A DNA stretch of 64,000 bases from Imbroritus primus (GTDB taxonomy: Bacteria > Pseudomonadota > Gammaproteobacteria > Burkholderiales > Burkholderiaceae), in the NCBI RefSeq assembly GCF_964332355.1, contig NZ_OZ201293.1:1302001-1366000 (forward strand), read 5' to 3'. The translations under genes and the position numbers were made by a program. A model generated the notes under the pieces. It saw only the letters and a program-made list of their open reading frames with translations. It ran no database searches and had not been told where the DNA came from. Positions 35,230-43,823 of the stretch are shown piece after piece; the first letter of the stretch is position 1, and each line of letters begins with the position of its first letter.

Positions 35230-37521
35230 TCACCGCACGGTCGGTTGGCGGTTCGCCCTGGCGTGATCAAGGTGTGTCTGCGAGCCCGTCCGAAACAGCC
35301 CCAGAATCACGACCTGCCACGCGACCGCGATGGCGCCGACGATGAACACGACATCGCCGAATGTGCGGATCCAGCGCAGCGTTTCGAGGAAGTCCTGCTG
35401 CAGGAATTCGGCACTGCGCGCATACCACATGCCCGTGGTCACGCTTGCCTGGAACTGGAACAGGCCGACGGGGAGCAGGCTGGTGAAGATCATGAGCACA
35501 AGCCCGGCATTCAGGCCCCAGAAGCCGGTGCGCATCAGGCCCTCGCTGAAGGTGATCTCCGGCCGGATGTAGCGCAGTACCAGAAGCGTGAAGCCGAGCG
35601 CAAGGAAGCCATACACGCCGAATAGCGCGGCATGGGCATGCACTGCCGTAGTGTTGAGTCCCTGCAGATAGAAGAGCGCAACCGGCGTGTTGATCATGAA
35701 GCCGAACACGCCCGCACCCAGCATGTTCCAGAACGCGACGGCCACGAAGCACATCAGCGGCCAGCGCAGCGGGCGCATCCATGGTGCGCGGTCGCGCAGG
35801 CTCCAATGTTCCCACGCTTCGTAGCCCAGCACGATGAGAGGCACGACCTCGAGCGCGCTGAATGCCGCGCCGACCGCGAGAATCGGCGTTGTGGTTCCCG
35901 AGAAATAGAGGTGGTGGAAGGTGCCCGGTACGCCGCCGACCATGAACAGCGATGCCGAAGCGAGGCTGGCGGCCGTGGCGATGCGTTTCGAGACCAGCCC
36001 CATCGAGGCGAAGATGAAGGCGATGGCGGCAGTGGCGAAGACTTCGAAGATACCTTCGACCCACAGGTGGACGACCCACCAGCGCCAGTATTCCATGATG
36101 GTGATGTGCGTACGCTCGCCGTAGAACAGGCCCGAGCCGTAGAACAGGCCAATCGCGACGGTGGACACGGTGAGCAGGGCGAGCAAGCTCTTGTCGCCGC
36201 CTGGCTTGCGCAGCGCCGGCAGCATGCAGCGCAGCATCAGCGCCAGCCAGAACAACAATCCGCCAAACAGCGCGATCTGCCAGAGCCGGCCGAGGTCGAG
36301 GTATTCATAGCCCTGGTGCCCCAGCCAGAAGCCGAGTCCGCTGGGCAGAACCTGGGCAATGGCCAGATAGTTGCCGATGAACGATCCCGCAACGACGAGA
36401 ATCAGCGCCCAGAACAGGATATCGACGCCCAGTTTCTGATGCCTGGGGTCGCCGCCGTGGATGACGGGCGCCAGGAACAGGCCGGCGGCCAGGAATGCTG
36501 TGGCGATCCACAGTACTGCGCTCTGGATATGCCACGTCCGGGTCAGGGCGTAGGGAAACCACTGCGACACGTCGATGCCATAGAAGCTCTGCCCCTCGAT
36601 CGTGTAATGCGCGGTGAAGCCGCCAATGAACACCTGGAAGGTAAACAGGGCCGCGACGACGAACAGGTACTTGCCGAGGGCCCGCTGCGAGGGCGTCAAT
36701 GTGGCGAGCGTGAGCGGGTCGCGTGCCGCGGCTACGAGCGGGGTGTCGTCATGGCGGCGTAGGAAGGCCCAGCCCCAGATCAGCGTGCCCACGCCGGCAA
36801 TCAGGATGACAACGCAGGCGAGCGACCAGAGGATGTTCTCGGCCGTTGGCTGGTTGCCGATCAATGGCTCGGGTGGCCAGTTGTTCGTATAGGTGGCGAC
36901 CGTGCCCGGCCGCTCGGTCGATGCGGCCCAGGCGGTCCAGAAAAAGAAATTCGCCAGCTTCTGGCGTTTCTCTGCGCTGGGTAGCGTGGCTTCCTTCATC
37001 GCATAGTGATCGCGCATCTGCCGCAATGCGGGATCGTTGCCATACAACTGGTCATAATGGCTGGCCGTCAATGCGATCGCGCGGGCCCGGCGCTCCGATA
37101 CCGTGACGGCGCCTGTTGCGGCGTCATAGCTGTTGTGCCGGTACTCTTCTTTCAGTTGATGCGTCAATCCCGCTTTCTGCGCGACGTCGAGTGTGTCGAA
37201 CGTCTTGCCATGCGCCTGCTGTGCAGCGAGATCCAGCCACGCCAGCAGTTCCCGGTGCAGCCAGTCTGCTGTCCAGTCGGGCGCCTGGTAGGCGCCGTGC
37301 CCCCAGACGGAGCCGAGCTGCATGCCGCCGGTGCTTTGCCAGGCTGCTTGCCCGGCCATGATGTCGTCGTGCGTCATCAGCACCTGGCCTGTGCTGGTGA
37401 CAACCTGGGTGGGGATGGGTGGGGCCTTGCGATAGACCTCGACGCCCGAGACGCCCAATATGGCAAAGGTCACCGTGAGGACGGCGATCAATGTCCACCA
37501 AAGCTTGCGGTACTCTCCCAT
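35230..37521 (-). CDS. norB: Quinol-dependent nitric oxide reductase (qNor/NorZ)
   Basis: 763 residues. The N-terminal segment has one membrane helix and a long periplasmic domain fused to a 12-helix heme-copper-oxidase-like domain, which distinguishes quinol NorZ from the two-subunit NorBC. Motifs: HLWVEGIFEVFA (about 485-496, FeB His and Glu), GTFHHLYFSG (about 533) and HAHAALFGVYG (about 627, heme His). It reduces NO to N2O with quinol in the inner membrane. GGGAGG precedes the ATG. An FNR-like box lies upstream (see promoter entry). No other denitrification genes are in the window, so detoxification is as likely as respiration. Confidence 0.95.
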   Translation of the reverse strand: MGEYRKLWWTLIAVLTVTFAILGVSGVEVYRKAPPIPTQVVTSTGQVLMTHDDIMAGQAAWQSTGGMQLGSVWGHGAYQAPDWTADWLHRELLAWLDLAAQQAHGKTFDTLDVAQKAGLTHQLKEEYRHNSYDAATGAVTVSERRARAIALTASHYDQLYGNDPALRQMRDHYAMKEATLPSAEKRQKLANFFFWTAWAASTERPGTVATYTNNWPPEPLIGNQPTAENILWSLACVVILIAGVGTLIWGWAFLRRHDDTPLVAAARDPLTLATLTPSQRALGKYLFVVAALFTFQVFIGGFTAHYTIEGQSFYGIDVSQWFPYALTRTWHIQSAVLWIATAFLAAGLFLAPVIHGGDPRHQKLGVDILFWALILVVAGSFIGNYLAIAQVLPSGLGFWLGHQGYEYLDLGRLWQIALFGGLLFWLALMLRCMLPALRKPGGDKSLLALLTVSTVAIGLFYGSGLFYGERTHITIMEYWRWWVVHLWVEGIFEVFATAAIAFIFASMGLVSKRIATAASLASASLFMVGGVPGTFHHLYFSGTTTPILAVGAAFSALEVVPLIVLGYEAWEHWSLRDRAPWMRPLRWPLMCFVAVAFWNMLGAGVFGFMINTPVALFYLQGLNTTAVHAHAALFGVYGFLALGFTLLVLRYIRPEITFSEGLMRTGFWGLNAGLVLMIFTSLLPVGLFQFQASVTTGMWYARSAEFLQQDFLETLRWIRTFGDVVFIVGAIAVAWQVVILGLFRTGSQTHLDHARANRQPTVR

Positions 37522-37982
37522 CAGAGCCTCCCTTGGTCTTGACAGCTAGTACGTCAGGTGTCCAGCAGGTATTTCTCGTGTGGCTCGGTGCGGCGTGACG
37601 TGGTCAGGTGCAGCGAAGAGGACGTTCCGCACGGCAGCCGTGATTGTCTCGGGCACCTGTTGCCCTCCCGGTTATCGGTTTCAGGCAAGGAAAAAGCCAC
37701 GTTGGCCATGTTCGAGCATAGCAAAGCTGACCGCAATATCTTTGCGCTGGATCAAATTGCGATGCTTTCGGGTGTGGGGGCGGGAGGCGCTGCAGGGGGG
37801 GGCTGGATTGCCGTGGTGATACGGGGAGGTGGCCGCCTAGGGCCCGGATCCAGACCGTTGGCGCGCGGGAGGAAGGCTGTGCCCAGTGTGCGCAGCCTGC
37901 GTCTTGTCTCTGCACGATGCAAGCGTGCATGCTCATGCTGCGCCGCCGTATCCACCAGGCACGGGGCGCCGCGGGGGGGAAA
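37522..37982. other. Regulatory region upstream of the NO reductase gene
   Basis: 461 bases without a convincing gene. The frames open here are Arg/Ser/Pro-rich shadows. It holds the putative norB promoter (37715-37755) and a roughly 185-base untranslated leader. G-runs at 37795-37801 and 37974-37979 are notable but unassigned. Confidence 0.6.
37715..37755 (-). promoter_or_regulatory. FNR/DNR-type box and -10 element of norB
   Basis: On the minus strand TTGAT-CCAG-CGCAA (37755-37742) matches 8 of 10 defined bases of the FNR/CRP-family consensus TTGAT-N4-ATCAA. An extended -10 TGC-TATGCT (TATGCT 37720-37715) lies downstream. With a start near 37707 the box centre is at about -41.5, the class II activator position. 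FNR and DNR/NnrR control NO reductase genes in many denitrifiers; which one acts here is unknown. Confidence 0.55.
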
Positions 37983-38567
37983 TTATCGGTCGCGGGTCCG
38001 CAGATACGCCAGGACTGGCTCGAGCGCAGCCAGTGCCGGTGCAGCCTCGCACGCCTTGCTCGCCGTGGACCATGGATACGAAAGCCGTGCCAGCCAGCCA
38101 TCGAGGATGACCTGGGCCGTGTCGGCGGGCAGGACTTCCATCGCTTCGATGACGATTTCCAGCGCATGCACGCGGCGACCCTCGCGGGCCTTCGTGAAGG
38201 TCCACCCATAGCTGCCGCAGCCTACGCGCACATTGCCGCTCTGCTTGTCCGTCATCCCGACCAGCCAGTCGCAGCGATAAGTGTCTGCGTCGGCAGCGGG
38301 CAGGGTGCCGGTCAGGCAGAAGGTGTAGACATTGTCGTAGGTCTGTCCGAAGCGCCGGACCAGCACGTCGGTGATGGCAGCCAAGCCTTCGCTGCGCGCC
38401 GGGAACGAAATGGCATCGGACTTCACTGTCATCTGCAGCGTGGCGTCAGAGGCAAAGGCATGCGGCATGAGGTGCGGGCGGTTCTCGTCCTTGGCGCGGA
38501 TATACGTGCGGATCAATGCGGCGGGGTCAAGCACCTGGGGGCGTTCAGATGTGGCAGGGGGAGTCAT
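37983..38567 (-). CDS. SnoaL/NTF2-like domain protein
   Basis: About 194 residues. The N-terminal half (LIRTYIRAKDENRPHLMPHA) and the strands DTYRCDWLVGMTD and GCGSYGWTFTKAREGR suggest an NTF2-like cone fold such as SnoaL_4. No catalytic residue set can be identified. ATG 38567 is preferred because AAGGA lies 9 bases upstream; ATG 38576 is also possible. It precedes norB on the same strand, but 460 bases away with a promoter between, so a shared function is doubtful. Confidence 0.72.
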   Translation of the reverse strand: MTPPATSERPQVLDPAALIRTYIRAKDENRPHLMPHAFASDATLQMTVKSDAISFPARSEGLAAITDVLVRRFGQTYDNVYTFCLTGTLPAADADTYRCDWLVGMTDKQSGNVRVGCGSYGWTFTKAREGRRVHALEIVIEAMEVLPADTAQVILDGWLARLSYPWSTASKACEAAPALAALEPVLAYLRTRDR

Positions 38568-38678
38568 CTCTGGCATTCCTTCAAAGGGCGTAGCGCATGC
38601 ACGTTGCAGCGATCAGGGGATCATACTCCACGCATCCATGGGATGCCGCCATGATGCTGCAACTCGTTACATGACAAG

Positions 38679-39743
38679 CTACAGGCCGAGAAACCTGAAT
38701 GGTGCCGATGCCTTGAAGTGTGTGTTGACCGCGCCCGCAAAGGTGTGCGACTGGCCCGGGCCGAGATCAAGCTTGCGCACCGTGCCCGTGCGCTGCGAGA
38801 AATCGATCTGGTTCAGGTCGACCCAGAAGGTATTGGGCGTCGACACCGACTCGAAGAAATAGAGCTTGCGCTTGTGGTCTGCAACCGTGCGCCAGCGCGT
38901 GGAGGAGATATTGGGTTGATCTGGCGTCGAGATGCCGAAGGGCACCGATACATTGCGGATCACGCTGAAAGCACTGGCCAGCGTTTCGACCGGATCGCTA
39001 GTCTTGGGAATGGCATTGACATAGAACGACGCGCGGGCGAAACGGTCGGCCGCGCGGTTGGTACCGGGCAGTACGACAGTTCCGCCGATTTCTTTCCAGT
39101 ACTCGTTCAGCGCGAGCTGCTTGTCAAAGGTAGGCGAGTTGGTCATGACCTGGTAGCGCCGGTCATGGTGAATTACCTGCTTGCCATCGATGTACTCGAT
39201 GATTGCGCTGTCGCCGCTCGAATCCGAGAGCGAAAGATGCAGCGTAGCGAGCCGCTCCTCGCCAGGCACGTTGTTCGTTACCACCGTAAAGGGCTCACGT
39301 TCCAGCACGGCGATGGCTTCCTGGACCGTCGCGAAATTGTCGAGCGCATACTGCGCCCACGCTGCCAGGGAAAGTCCCGGCGATTTGCCGTCGTACTGGG
39401 GATAGGTCGATTCGGCCAGCCACAGTACATTGGCGACCAGGCCGGCTTCGTTCATGCCGTCGGTGGTGGAGATGTCATAGCCCGAGGCGATGACACTGCC
39501 ATAACGCGAGGTCCAGGTGATGGAGTTGGGGCCAACCTCGCCCGTGCGCTGCATGCCGCGCGGAAAGATCCACAGGTTGGTGCCGGTATCGGTTTTCCAG
39601 TCCATCGAGCGGGCTGTGATGACTTGGTTGTCCGTACCCAGGTAAACGAAGCGTGTACATGCCTGGCTCAGATTGGACACCAGCACGGTGGAGGAGACAA
39701 GCGTGGCAACGATCGTTGTGCGAAGGCGGTGGCTTAGGGGCAT
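38679..39743 (-). CDS. Exported linear amide C-N hydrolase (penicillin V acylase/choloylglycine hydrolase family)
   Basis: 354 residues. A signal peptide (RLRTTIVATLVSSTVLVSN) ends at SQA, exposing CTRFVYLG: the N-terminal Cys is the family nucleophile. Other catalytic elements are ITARSMDW (Arg and Asp), MNEAGLVANVLWL (Asn) and a C-terminal Arg region. The family cleaves amide bonds in penicillin V, conjugated bile acids or acyl-homoserine lactones; the substrate is not predictable here. Periplasmic. ATG 39743 is chosen for AGGAA upstream and for the signal peptide; the frame stays open to 39833. Confidence 0.88.
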   Translation of the reverse strand: MPLSHRLRTTIVATLVSSTVLVSNLSQACTRFVYLGTDNQVITARSMDWKTDTGTNLWIFPRGMQRTGEVGPNSITWTSRYGSVIASGYDISTTDGMNEAGLVANVLWLAESTYPQYDGKSPGLSLAAWAQYALDNFATVQEAIAVLEREPFTVVTNNVPGEERLATLHLSLSDSSGDSAIIEYIDGKQVIHHDRRYQVMTNSPTFDKQLALNEYWKEIGGTVVLPGTNRAADRFARASFYVNAIPKTSDPVETLASAFSVIRNVSVPFGISTPDQPNISSTRWRTVADHKRKLYFFESVSTPNTFWVDLNQIDFSQRTGTVRKLDLGPGQSHTFAGAVNTHFKASAPFRFLGL

Positions 39744-39896
39744 GGGTTCCTTTCTTGCGGGGCAACGTTCGGACAATTGGCTGTCAGGCATGCTTCGGCG
39801 TGGGGGGCTTAGCAATGGTAAATGCCACGGCAAAGCATTGACGGATGAGCGACAGGCGCAGTGGCTGGACGTGAGTGTCGCATGGGCCCGGCAGTC

Positions 39897-40274
39897 CTAC
39901 AACCGGCTGCCCGCGATGTGCCGGACCGGCACGCTGCCCGGATCGAAATCAATGAGGCAACGGGTGTTGATCGCCCAGCCATCGAATGGCCTTGCGCCGG
40001 CCGCGCGCTCTACCGCCGTGGGGTGGCTCGGCTGGCGAAAAGGCATGATGCCGCAGGTCGGGCAGATATAGTCCGCACCCGTCATCGATCCCCAGCGATA
40101 GACATGCAGATCTTCGACGGGCGTAAGTAGACGGAACGCCTCGGCCGGCACCCGGTAGATCAGGGCGCCGCGCCGCCGGCATATGGAGCAGTCGCAGGCG
40201 CGTACATGGTCGATCTCCGCTTCGATTTCAAAGCGGATGGCTCCACAGTGGCAGGTGCCGCGATAGGTCTTCAT
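39897..40274 (-). CDS. GFA-family zinc protein (glutathione-dependent formaldehyde-activating-like)
   Basis: 125 residues. The zinc-binding Cys motifs are GTCHCGAIRFEI, CDCSICRRRGAL and ICPTCGIMPFRQP. The fold is the CENP-V/GFA fold; the founding enzyme speeds S-hydroxymethylglutathione formation but most members are uncharacterised. The start ATG has no strong ribosome site. Monocistronic. Confidence 0.87.
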   Translation of the reverse strand: MKTYRGTCHCGAIRFEIEAEIDHVRACDCSICRRRGALIYRVPAEAFRLLTPVEDLHVYRWGSMTGADYICPTCGIMPFRQPSHPTAVERAAGARPFDGWAINTRCLIDFDPGSVPVRHIAGSRL

Positions 40275-40451
40275 GCGGTTGTCTGTTCAGTGAGGTGACG
40301 TATACCACGCCGGTAGCCCGCTGGCAGCGGGTTCGGCTGGTGATGCCTTGCGCGTGAGGCTGATTCCGATCCTGGCATGCGCAATAGTGCATGCATCCGC
40401 ACGGGCAGGGTAGAGATACAAGTACAAGGGAAAACCCTTGAAGAAAATCAA

Positions 40452-40480
40452 TTGACGCACCGCGGAAGATTTAGCATACT
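40452..40480 (+). promoter_or_regulatory. Promoter of the tetR-SDR operon
   Basis: -35 TTGACG (40452-40457), 17-base spacing, -10 CATACT (40475-40480). The palindromic operator 40476-40497 covers the -10 and the expected start site near 40487, so a bound repressor would block it. Confidence 0.55.
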
Positions 40481-40497
40481 TACTAGACAGTAAGTAT
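40476..40497. promoter_or_regulatory. TetR-type operator copy 1
   Basis: A perfect inverted repeat of 9-base arms, ATACTTACT and AGTAAGTAT, around AGAC. It overlaps the tetR promoter. A second copy matching at 17 of 22 positions lies before the oxygenase operon at 42183-42204. The shared site implies one regulator, most simply the TetR protein encoded between them. Confidence 0.75.
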
Positions 40498-40669
40498 ATT
40501 GATCCGGGCGATGAGAAGGGCCAAACAAGGTGCCCCGTTGAGTGCTGGACGAGTGCGGCATGTTCCCGGAGGCACGTCCGGCGGGCCTGAGGGGATGGTT
40601 TACACTGCGGCTGGGCAGAAAGATTAACTTTCTGGAAAGTATGCTTGTGTAACAGAAGACCGGGATGCC

Positions 40670-41374
40670 ATGCCGACAACACAGAAACGACGGACGAAGC
40701 AGGAGCAGCGCGACGCCAGTATCGAAAAGATCCTCGCGTCGGCCGAACAGCTTTTCATCACGAAAGGGTTTCATGCAACCACGACGGAAGAGCTGGGTGC
40801 ACATGCGGGGCTGACGAAGGGCTCGGTGTACTTCTACTTTGGCGACAAGAACAATGTGCTGTTGAACCTGCTGGAGAAGGTGCAGGCAAAGGTGCTGACG
40901 CCGCTGATCGAAAAGCTGGAGCGCGGGGCGGGCTCGCCGCTGGAGCGCGTACGCGAGTTTCTCGTGCATCAGGCGCGGCTGGCCAAGGAAGAGCCGGCAA
41001 TGCTGCTGCTGCCGATCATGGTGTCGATCGAGTTTGCCGGCACGGGCGAGCTGGCGGAGAAGCGGGTGAAGTGGGGCTATCGCCGTACTGCCCAGTTGCT
41101 GGTCAAGGTGATTACGGAGGGACAGGCCGCCGGCGTATTCCGGCGTGACCTGGGGGCCGAGCAGCAGGCGTCGATGATTCTTGCGCTGAATGACGGCACG
41201 ATGCTGGAGTGGTGGCGCAGCGACAGGCGCATCGCCGGGCGCGGCCTGTTCGATGCCCTGTATGCGGTGCTGTTGTCGGGAATCGTGCAGTCATCGCCTG
41301 CCGCTGAGGATATGGCGGCGCTGGCCTTGCCGATAACAGAGGGAAAACACGGTCGGATCAAGAAGGAGAAATGA
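40670..41374 (+). CDS. TetR-family transcriptional regulator
   Basis: 234 residues. The N-terminal helix-turn-helix (about 14-60) has ILASAEQLFITKGFHATTTE and LTKGSVYFYFGDKNNVLLNL; the C-terminal domain is a helical ligand-binding domain. TetR repressors of acyl-CoA catabolism release DNA on binding a CoA intermediate; that ligand type is plausible but not shown. Its stop is directly followed by the SDR start (41375). Operator copies flank this two-gene unit, fitting autoregulation and control of the oxygenase operon. Confidence 0.93.
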   Translation: MPTTQKRRTKQEQRDASIEKILASAEQLFITKGFHATTTEELGAHAGLTKGSVYFYFGDKNNVLLNLLEKVQAKVLTPLIEKLERGAGSPLERVREFLVHQARLAKEEPAMLLLPIMVSIEFAGTGELAEKRVKWGYRRTAQLLVKVITEGQAAGVFRRDLGAEQQASMILALNDGTMLEWWRSDRRIAGRGLFDALYAVLLSGIVQSSPAAEDMAALALPITEGKHGRIKKEK

Positions 41375-42157
41375 ATGCAGCACCCCATGGATTTGAGCGG
41401 CAAGGTCGCCGTGGTGACTGGCGGGAATGGCGGGATTGGTCTCGGGATCACAAAAGGACTGGCATCGGCCGGATGCCACGTGGCGATCTGGGCGCGCAAT
41501 GCTGCCAAGAACGAGGCCGCGGTGCAGGCCTTGCAAGGTTTACCGGGCAACGTGCAAGCCTTTGCGTGCGATGTCACGGACCGTCCCAGCGTCGATGCCG
41601 CCGCCGCTGCCACGCTGCAGCGCTTTGGATTTATCGATGGCATGTTCGCCAATGCCGGGATCGGTGGCGGCGGGCGCGAGTCGTTCCTGGTCCGCAAGCC
41701 GGAAGACTGGGGGCAGATGATCGACGTCAACCTGTACGGCGCTTTTCATGCCTGCCAGGTCGCGCTGGCGCAAATGAAGACCCAGTCGGAGCAGGGGCGC
41801 AAGCACGGACGCATCGTACTCACGTCGAGCATCGCCAGCCATTTCGGTACGGCAGCCAATGAACACTACGCGATGACCAAGGCAGGGCTGACTTCGCTGG
41901 CCCGCTCGATTGCGGTGGAATTCGCGCGCTATGGCGTGACGGCGAATGCGTTGCTGCCGGGCTATACCGCGACCGAAATGACGACGGGCCTGTTCGACAA
42001 CGAAAAGTTCGTGAAAGCCGTGATGCCGCGCATCCCCCAGCGGCGGTTCGGCAGCAGCGATGATTTTGCCGGCGTGGCCATTTACCTGATGAGCGACCTG
42101 TCGTCGTATCACACCGGTGATGCCATGACCATCGATGGCGGATACTCGATCTATTGA
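41375..42157 (+). CDS. Short-chain dehydrogenase/reductase of the Paa-like cluster
   Basis: 260 residues. The cofactor loop TGGNGGIGLGITKGL is near residue 15, NAGIGGGG near 92, TSSIASHF supplies Ser and YAMTK the Tyr/Lys, and DGGYSIY ends the protein. A likely NAD(P)-dependent oxidation or reduction of a hydroxy intermediate in the pathway encoded downstream. It begins at the base after the tetR stop, so it is expressed with the regulator. The operator for the oxygenase genes lies just after its stop. Confidence 0.9.
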   Translation: MQHPMDLSGKVAVVTGGNGGIGLGITKGLASAGCHVAIWARNAAKNEAAVQALQGLPGNVQAFACDVTDRPSVDAAAAATLQRFGFIDGMFANAGIGGGGRESFLVRKPEDWGQMIDVNLYGAFHACQVALAQMKTQSEQGRKHGRIVLTSSIASHFGTAANEHYAMTKAGLTSLARSIAVEFARYGVTANALLPGYTATEMTTGLFDNEKFVKAVMPRIPQRRFGSSDDFAGVAIYLMSDLSSYHTGDAMTIDGGYSIY

Positions 42158-42182
42158 ATCCGATCGGTGTCGCCCAAGAAAT

Positions 42183-42204
42183 ATACTGACTGGATAGTTA
42201 ATAT
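42183..42204. promoter_or_regulatory. TetR-type operator copy 2
   Basis: ATACTGACT and AGTTAATAT arms around GGAT, imperfectly symmetric (7 of 9 positions), matching the 40476-40497 site at 17 of 22 positions. It contains a -10-like TATACT (42182-42187) and lies 48 bases before the paaA-like ATG. Confidence 0.72.
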
Positions 42205-42252
42205 CATGGCAAGCGCGACCCAGGGCCGTGTTGCCGGACGAGAGGGACGGAC

Positions 42253-43218
42253 ATGAAGGAAGAACTGCTGGAGCAAGGTGCCATGCGCGACGAGGAAATC
42301 CGCGAGCGCTCGCTGCAACTGCGATTGCGTGCAGGACACCAGATCGAATCCGAGGAGGAGATGACGCCCCGGTATCGCGAGGTGCTGGTCCAGACCATGC
42401 TGATCGCGGCCGACCTGGAACTCATGACATTGCCTTCCTACTTCGGTGCGCTGTGCAATGCGCCGACGCTCGATGACAAGATTTCCGTCGCCTCGGCGAT
42501 CCAGGACGAGATGGGGCACGCCCAGGTGATGTACCGCATGCTGGAGGATTTCGGCATGGATGCGCAGGAGCTCATCATGGGTCGCCCGCCAGAAGCTTTC
42601 AAGTCATTCGAGCTGATCGAGCAGGATTGCGGTGACTACATTACCTGCGTCGTCATGATGGCACTCGGCGACCGTGCTGGTTACACCACCACACGCGACC
42701 TGGAGGCCAATTGCTCGTTCGGTCCGTACACGCGCTCGCTGCGCAAGGTCAACTACGAGGAGCGCTTTCATGTGACGCATGGCGAACGCTGGGTGCGGCA
42801 CTTCTGGAATCATTCTCCGCGTACCCGTGAGCGGGTGCAGGCTGCCGTCGACCTGCTGTTCCCCATGGCCGCCAGTTGGTTCGGCACACCAGACAGCATG
42901 AAGAAACGTACTGATCAGCTGACCTATCGTATCCGCGGCCTGAGCAATGACGAGCTGCGCCAGCAATGGCTGAACGAGGTCGTACCGTTCTGCGAGTCGG
43001 TCGGCATCCGCATTCCCGCGCATTTCGACACTACCGAAGGCCGCTATGTGCTGAGCTACGAAGAGCCTATCGCCTGGGATGCGGAGGCGCGCCAATGGAA
43101 CTACGAGAACCGGATCACGTGGCCGGAAAAATTCGCGCACTGGAAAAAAGGCGGCCCGATCAAGCGGGCCGGCCTGGAGCGTATCCAGAACGAACGCTGG
43201 GGGGCGGCGCTGTGGTGA
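42253..43218 (+). CDS. PaaA-like diiron oxygenase catalytic subunit
   Basis: 321 residues, homologous to the phenylacetyl-CoA epoxidase catalytic subunit PaaA. All ferritin-like diiron ligand positions are visible: Glu56 (DLELM), Glu86 and His89 (DEMGH), Asp140 (ALGDRAG), Glu169/170 and His173 (YEERFH). SFGPYTRSL and LSNDELRQQWLNEVVP also align with PaaA. It would insert oxygen into a CoA-bound substrate, but overall divergence from true PaaA and the absence of PaaE make phenylacetyl-CoA uncertain. Its stop overlaps the next gene (GTGA), starting a tightly coupled operon. Confidence 0.9.
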   Translation: MKEELLEQGAMRDEEIRERSLQLRLRAGHQIESEEEMTPRYREVLVQTMLIAADLELMTLPSYFGALCNAPTLDDKISVASAIQDEMGHAQVMYRMLEDFGMDAQELIMGRPPEAFKSFELIEQDCGDYITCVVMMALGDRAGYTTTRDLEANCSFGPYTRSLRKVNYEERFHVTHGERWVRHFWNHSPRTRERVQAAVDLLFPMAASWFGTPDSMKKRTDQLTYRIRGLSNDELRQQWLNEVVPFCESVGIRIPAHFDTTEGRYVLSYEEPIAWDAEARQWNYENRITWPEKFAHWKKGGPIKRAGLERIQNERWGAALW

Positions 43219-43562
43219 GCCAGCAGCGCCTGACAGAGGTGGTTGGCGCCGTGCACGATCCGCACCTGCCATTCGGCCTGGCCGAGATGGGCATGCTCGA
43301 GCGTGTCACGGTGTTGCCGACCCACGCCGTGGAAGTGGTAGTCAATGTGCCTTGCCATCACTGCCCGGGTTTGCAGATGCTGCGGGACGATATCGAGACC
43401 GCATTGCAAGCGGCCGGGGTAACGCAGCCCATCCATATTTCGTTTCAGGGACGGGAGGCATGGCAGCCCGTCAGCATGACACCCGAGGTTCGGGCAGCGA
43501 TGCGCACCATGGGCATCCAGACAGTGATATCCCGGAGCATTGAAGAAGGAGCGCCTGTATGA
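43215..43562 (+). CDS. PaaD-like DUF59 (MIP18) domain protein lacking the zinc ribbon
   Basis: 115 residues, GTG start at 43215 overlapping the paaA stop by four bases, with a G-rich ribosome site. AVHDPHLPFGLAEMGMLERV is the MIP18/DUF59 signature and VPCHHCPGLQMLRDDI holds the Cys region. Canonical PaaD carries this domain plus a C-terminal zinc ribbon in about 165 residues; here the chain ends after DUF59 and the ribbon appears as a separate gene at 44516. Presumed role: iron-cluster or diiron maturation of the oxygenase. Confidence 0.85.
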   Translation: MSQQRLTEVVGAVHDPHLPFGLAEMGMLERVTVLPTHAVEVVVNVPCHHCPGLQMLRDDIETALQAAGVTQPIHISFQGREAWQPVSMTPEVRAAMRTMGIQTVISRSIEEGAPV

Positions 43563-43786
43563 GGCAGCGGTACCCCGAATCGTTTTATGAAGTGTTTGCC
43601 CGCAAGAACTCGGCCGATGCCCTGCAGCATGTCGGCAGCGTCAAGGCGCCCAACACCGAAATTGCCATTGCCCGTGCCTGGTACGTGTATGACGAACACG
43701 CCTGGTCGGAGATGTGCCTGGTGCCGCTGGCGGCCGTGATACCCGTGACCGAGCGCGACAAGCGCGTCAAGATCAAGCAGATCTGA
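43559..43786 (+). CDS. PaaB-like oxygenase subunit
   Basis: 75 residues, slightly shorter than PaaB (about 95). FYEVFARKNSADALQHVGSV matches the PaaB core YEVFxR-x-HVGS, followed by ARAWYVYDEHAWSEMCLVP. PaaB bridges PaaAC heterodimers in the epoxidase. ATG overlaps the previous stop (ATGA). The C-terminal tail of PaaB that carries the PaaE contact region is missing or short, which fits the lack of a PaaE gene (inference). Confidence 0.87.
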   Translation: MRQRYPESFYEVFARKNSADALQHVGSVKAPNTEIAIARAWYVYDEHAWSEMCLVPLAAVIPVTERDKRVKIKQI

Positions 43787-43823
43787 CGTGGCATTGATCT
43801 CCGATTTGATGAGGCATTCCTGA

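Larger units (their letters stand above)
40275..40669. other. Regulatory region upstream of tetR
   Basis: 395 bases without a gene. It contains the inferred tetR promoter (40452-40480) overlapping a 22-bp palindrome (40476-40497) and then a roughly 180-base untranslated leader. Nothing else is recognised. Confidence 0.6.

Noticed and set aside
37554..37736. 60-codon minus-strand frame upstream of norB
   Set aside because: No ribosome site, Ser/Arg/Pro-rich composition, and its start lies upstream of the inferred norB transcription start. Treated as leader DNA.
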